DNA of 5,106 nt, taken from contig PFSC01000065.1 of the NCBI GenBank assembly GCA_002788865.1, positions 1 through 5,106 on the forward strand, written 5' to 3'. Numbering within the stretch: the first letter of the stretch is position 1; each line of letters begins with the position of its first letter. Source of the DNA: Candidatus Roizmanbacteria bacterium CG_4_9_14_0_2_um_filter_39_13 (GTDB lineage: Bacteria; Patescibacteriota; Microgenomatia; UBA1406; GWC2-37-13). The translations under genes and the position numbers were made by a program. Below are positions 4,726 to 5,106 of the stretch, one piece after another. Below the pieces are notes generated by a model. It had not been told where the DNA came from. It worked only from the letters and a program-made list of their open reading frames with translations, and did not search any database.

Positions 4726-5031
4726 TTGTTAAATGTCGGTCAATTCACAAATAGCATTTTTAGCTTAAAAATTTTCAAACGATATATGGAAAGACAAAAT
4801 TGCATAAGAGAACAAGAACTTTATGCAAATTTGAAAGCTCATAAAGGATTTATTGGCAATAATGAAGGTAGACAACATTCTGAACTACTTCTGTGGAAAG
4901 TCATAGGATGTCAAGAACACGAAGTCTCAGAACCTTGTGGCAACAAACAAGCTCGAGGGATTCCACATCAGGGTGACTGTAACAATTGTCCTTTAGAAAG
5001 TGAAGTTCGTCAGTTTATTACTTATTACTAA
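4726..5031 (+). CDS. Small four-cysteine protein, unknown function, start uncertain
   Basis: From TTG 4726 the frame gives 101 residues; the first in-frame ATG (4786) gives 81. I do not recognise the family. The C-terminal half carries CQEHEVSEPC, then GIPHQGDCNNCPLESEVRQF, a C-x8-C-x13-C-x2-C spacing that could bind a metal ion such as zinc. The middle is helical and charged (MERQNCIREQELYANLKAH). No signal peptide is seen. An extended -10 box at 4691-4699 places the transcript start near 4706. The ATG at 4710 next to it is in another frame and stops after 14 codons. Removing one base there would instead give MTALKLLNVGQFTNS joined to this ORF, so a frameshift at the start is possible. The stop lies right beside the presumed end of an IS30-like element, so the C-terminus may also have been altered. 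Confidence 0.5.
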   Translation: MLNVGQFTNSIFSLKIFKRYMERQNCIREQELYANLKAHKGFIGNNEGRQHSELLLWKVIGCQEHEVSEPCGNKQARGIPHQGDCNNCPLESEVRQFITYY

Positions 5032-5032
5032 G

Positions 5033-5057
5033 TTGGATTCAAGTTTCTAACGCAACA
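5033..5057. mobile_element. Possible terminal inverted repeat of an IS30-like element
   Basis: GTTGGATTCAAGTTTCTAACGCAACA lies between the four-cysteine ORF and the stop of the minus-strand transposase fragment. Read on the minus strand (TGTTGCGTTAGAAACTTGAATCC) it has the general look of IS30-family ends. The other end lies outside the window, so the repeat cannot be confirmed here. Confidence 0.35.
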
Positions 5058-5106
5058 CTAACTGTTAATAAGTTCTTCAAAGACTTCATAAGGTTTTTTA
5101 AATTCA
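5058..5106 (-). CDS. C-terminal end of a transposase, probably IS30-like (partial)
   Basis: The minus strand enters the window in frame with EFKKPYEVFEELINS followed by TAG (5058-5060). A K-x-P-Y-E-V-F ending close to the stop is characteristic of IS30-type integrase-core transposases, whose last residues usually follow an NxRPRK-x-L block. That block would lie just beyond the window. Only 16 codons are visible, so the family call rests on this one motif plus the candidate terminal repeat next to it. Other DDE transposases with similar tails remain possible. Confidence 0.45.
   Translation of the reverse strand, partial: EFKKPYEVFEELINS

Noticed and set aside
1..5106. Reassignment of TGA or another stop codon
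   Set aside because: Intact abiE genes read normally, with TGA as the stop of abiEii. The interrupting codon in the P-loop gene is TAA, which no known code of likely hosts reads as sense, and no other gene shows the pattern.
1..5106. tRNA, rRNA or known riboswitch
   Set aside because: I saw no cloverleaf with a TTC-loop sequence and no rRNA or riboswitch core motif on either strand; a covariance-model search would settle this.

Overview
The window looks like an accessory, rearranged stretch of an AT-leaning bacterial chromosome. It holds one intact functional module, an AbiE-type toxin-antitoxin pair, surrounded by broken genes, insertion-sequence remnants and short palindromic intergenic repeats. 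The repeat style (elements ending in GGATGACA with an internal GGATCCTTCGG, CCCGC...GCGGG palindromes, and GAGGTGTC hairpins between genes) and the very small spacings recall uncultured small-genome bacteria such as the Patescibacteria/candidate phyla radiation. That assignment is inference only, because no marker gene is present. No sign of a non-standard genetic code was found.

Left part (1-1500): a fragment of a repeat element, then a minus-strand gene of unknown function with a strong ribosome binding site. Next comes the 5' end of an IS1634-family transposase reading right. It is cut after about 126 residues, where a composite of short repeats begins: two identical 18-bp copies flanking an 80-bp element with near-perfect terminal inverted repeats.

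Middle (1500-3600): about 400 bp of small gene remnants and another palindromic repeat. Then the minus-strand abiEi-abiEii operon follows, with genes overlapping by up to 17 bp, a perfect consensus sigma70-type promoter and a likely operator in the 5' leader. The promoter lies directly against the truncated 3' end of an alpha/beta hydrolase (prolyl-oligopeptidase type) gene, so the AbiE module or its flank replaced the rest of that gene.

Right part (3600-5106): a P-loop NTPase gene interrupted by a single in-frame TAA, preceded by an extended -10 promoter that predicts a leaderless mRNA and bracketed by a 23-bp direct repeat belonging to hairpin elements. Beyond it are a frameshifted minus-strand remnant, a small four-cysteine protein gene with its own extended -10 promoter, and, at the window edge, what looks like the end and last codons of an IS30-like transposase on the minus strand.

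Overall, the AbiE pair is the only confidently recognised complete system. The observations most worth checking are the interrupted P-loop gene between matching hairpin repeats, and the tidy promoter/operator of the AbiE module at its junction with a decapitated hydrolase.
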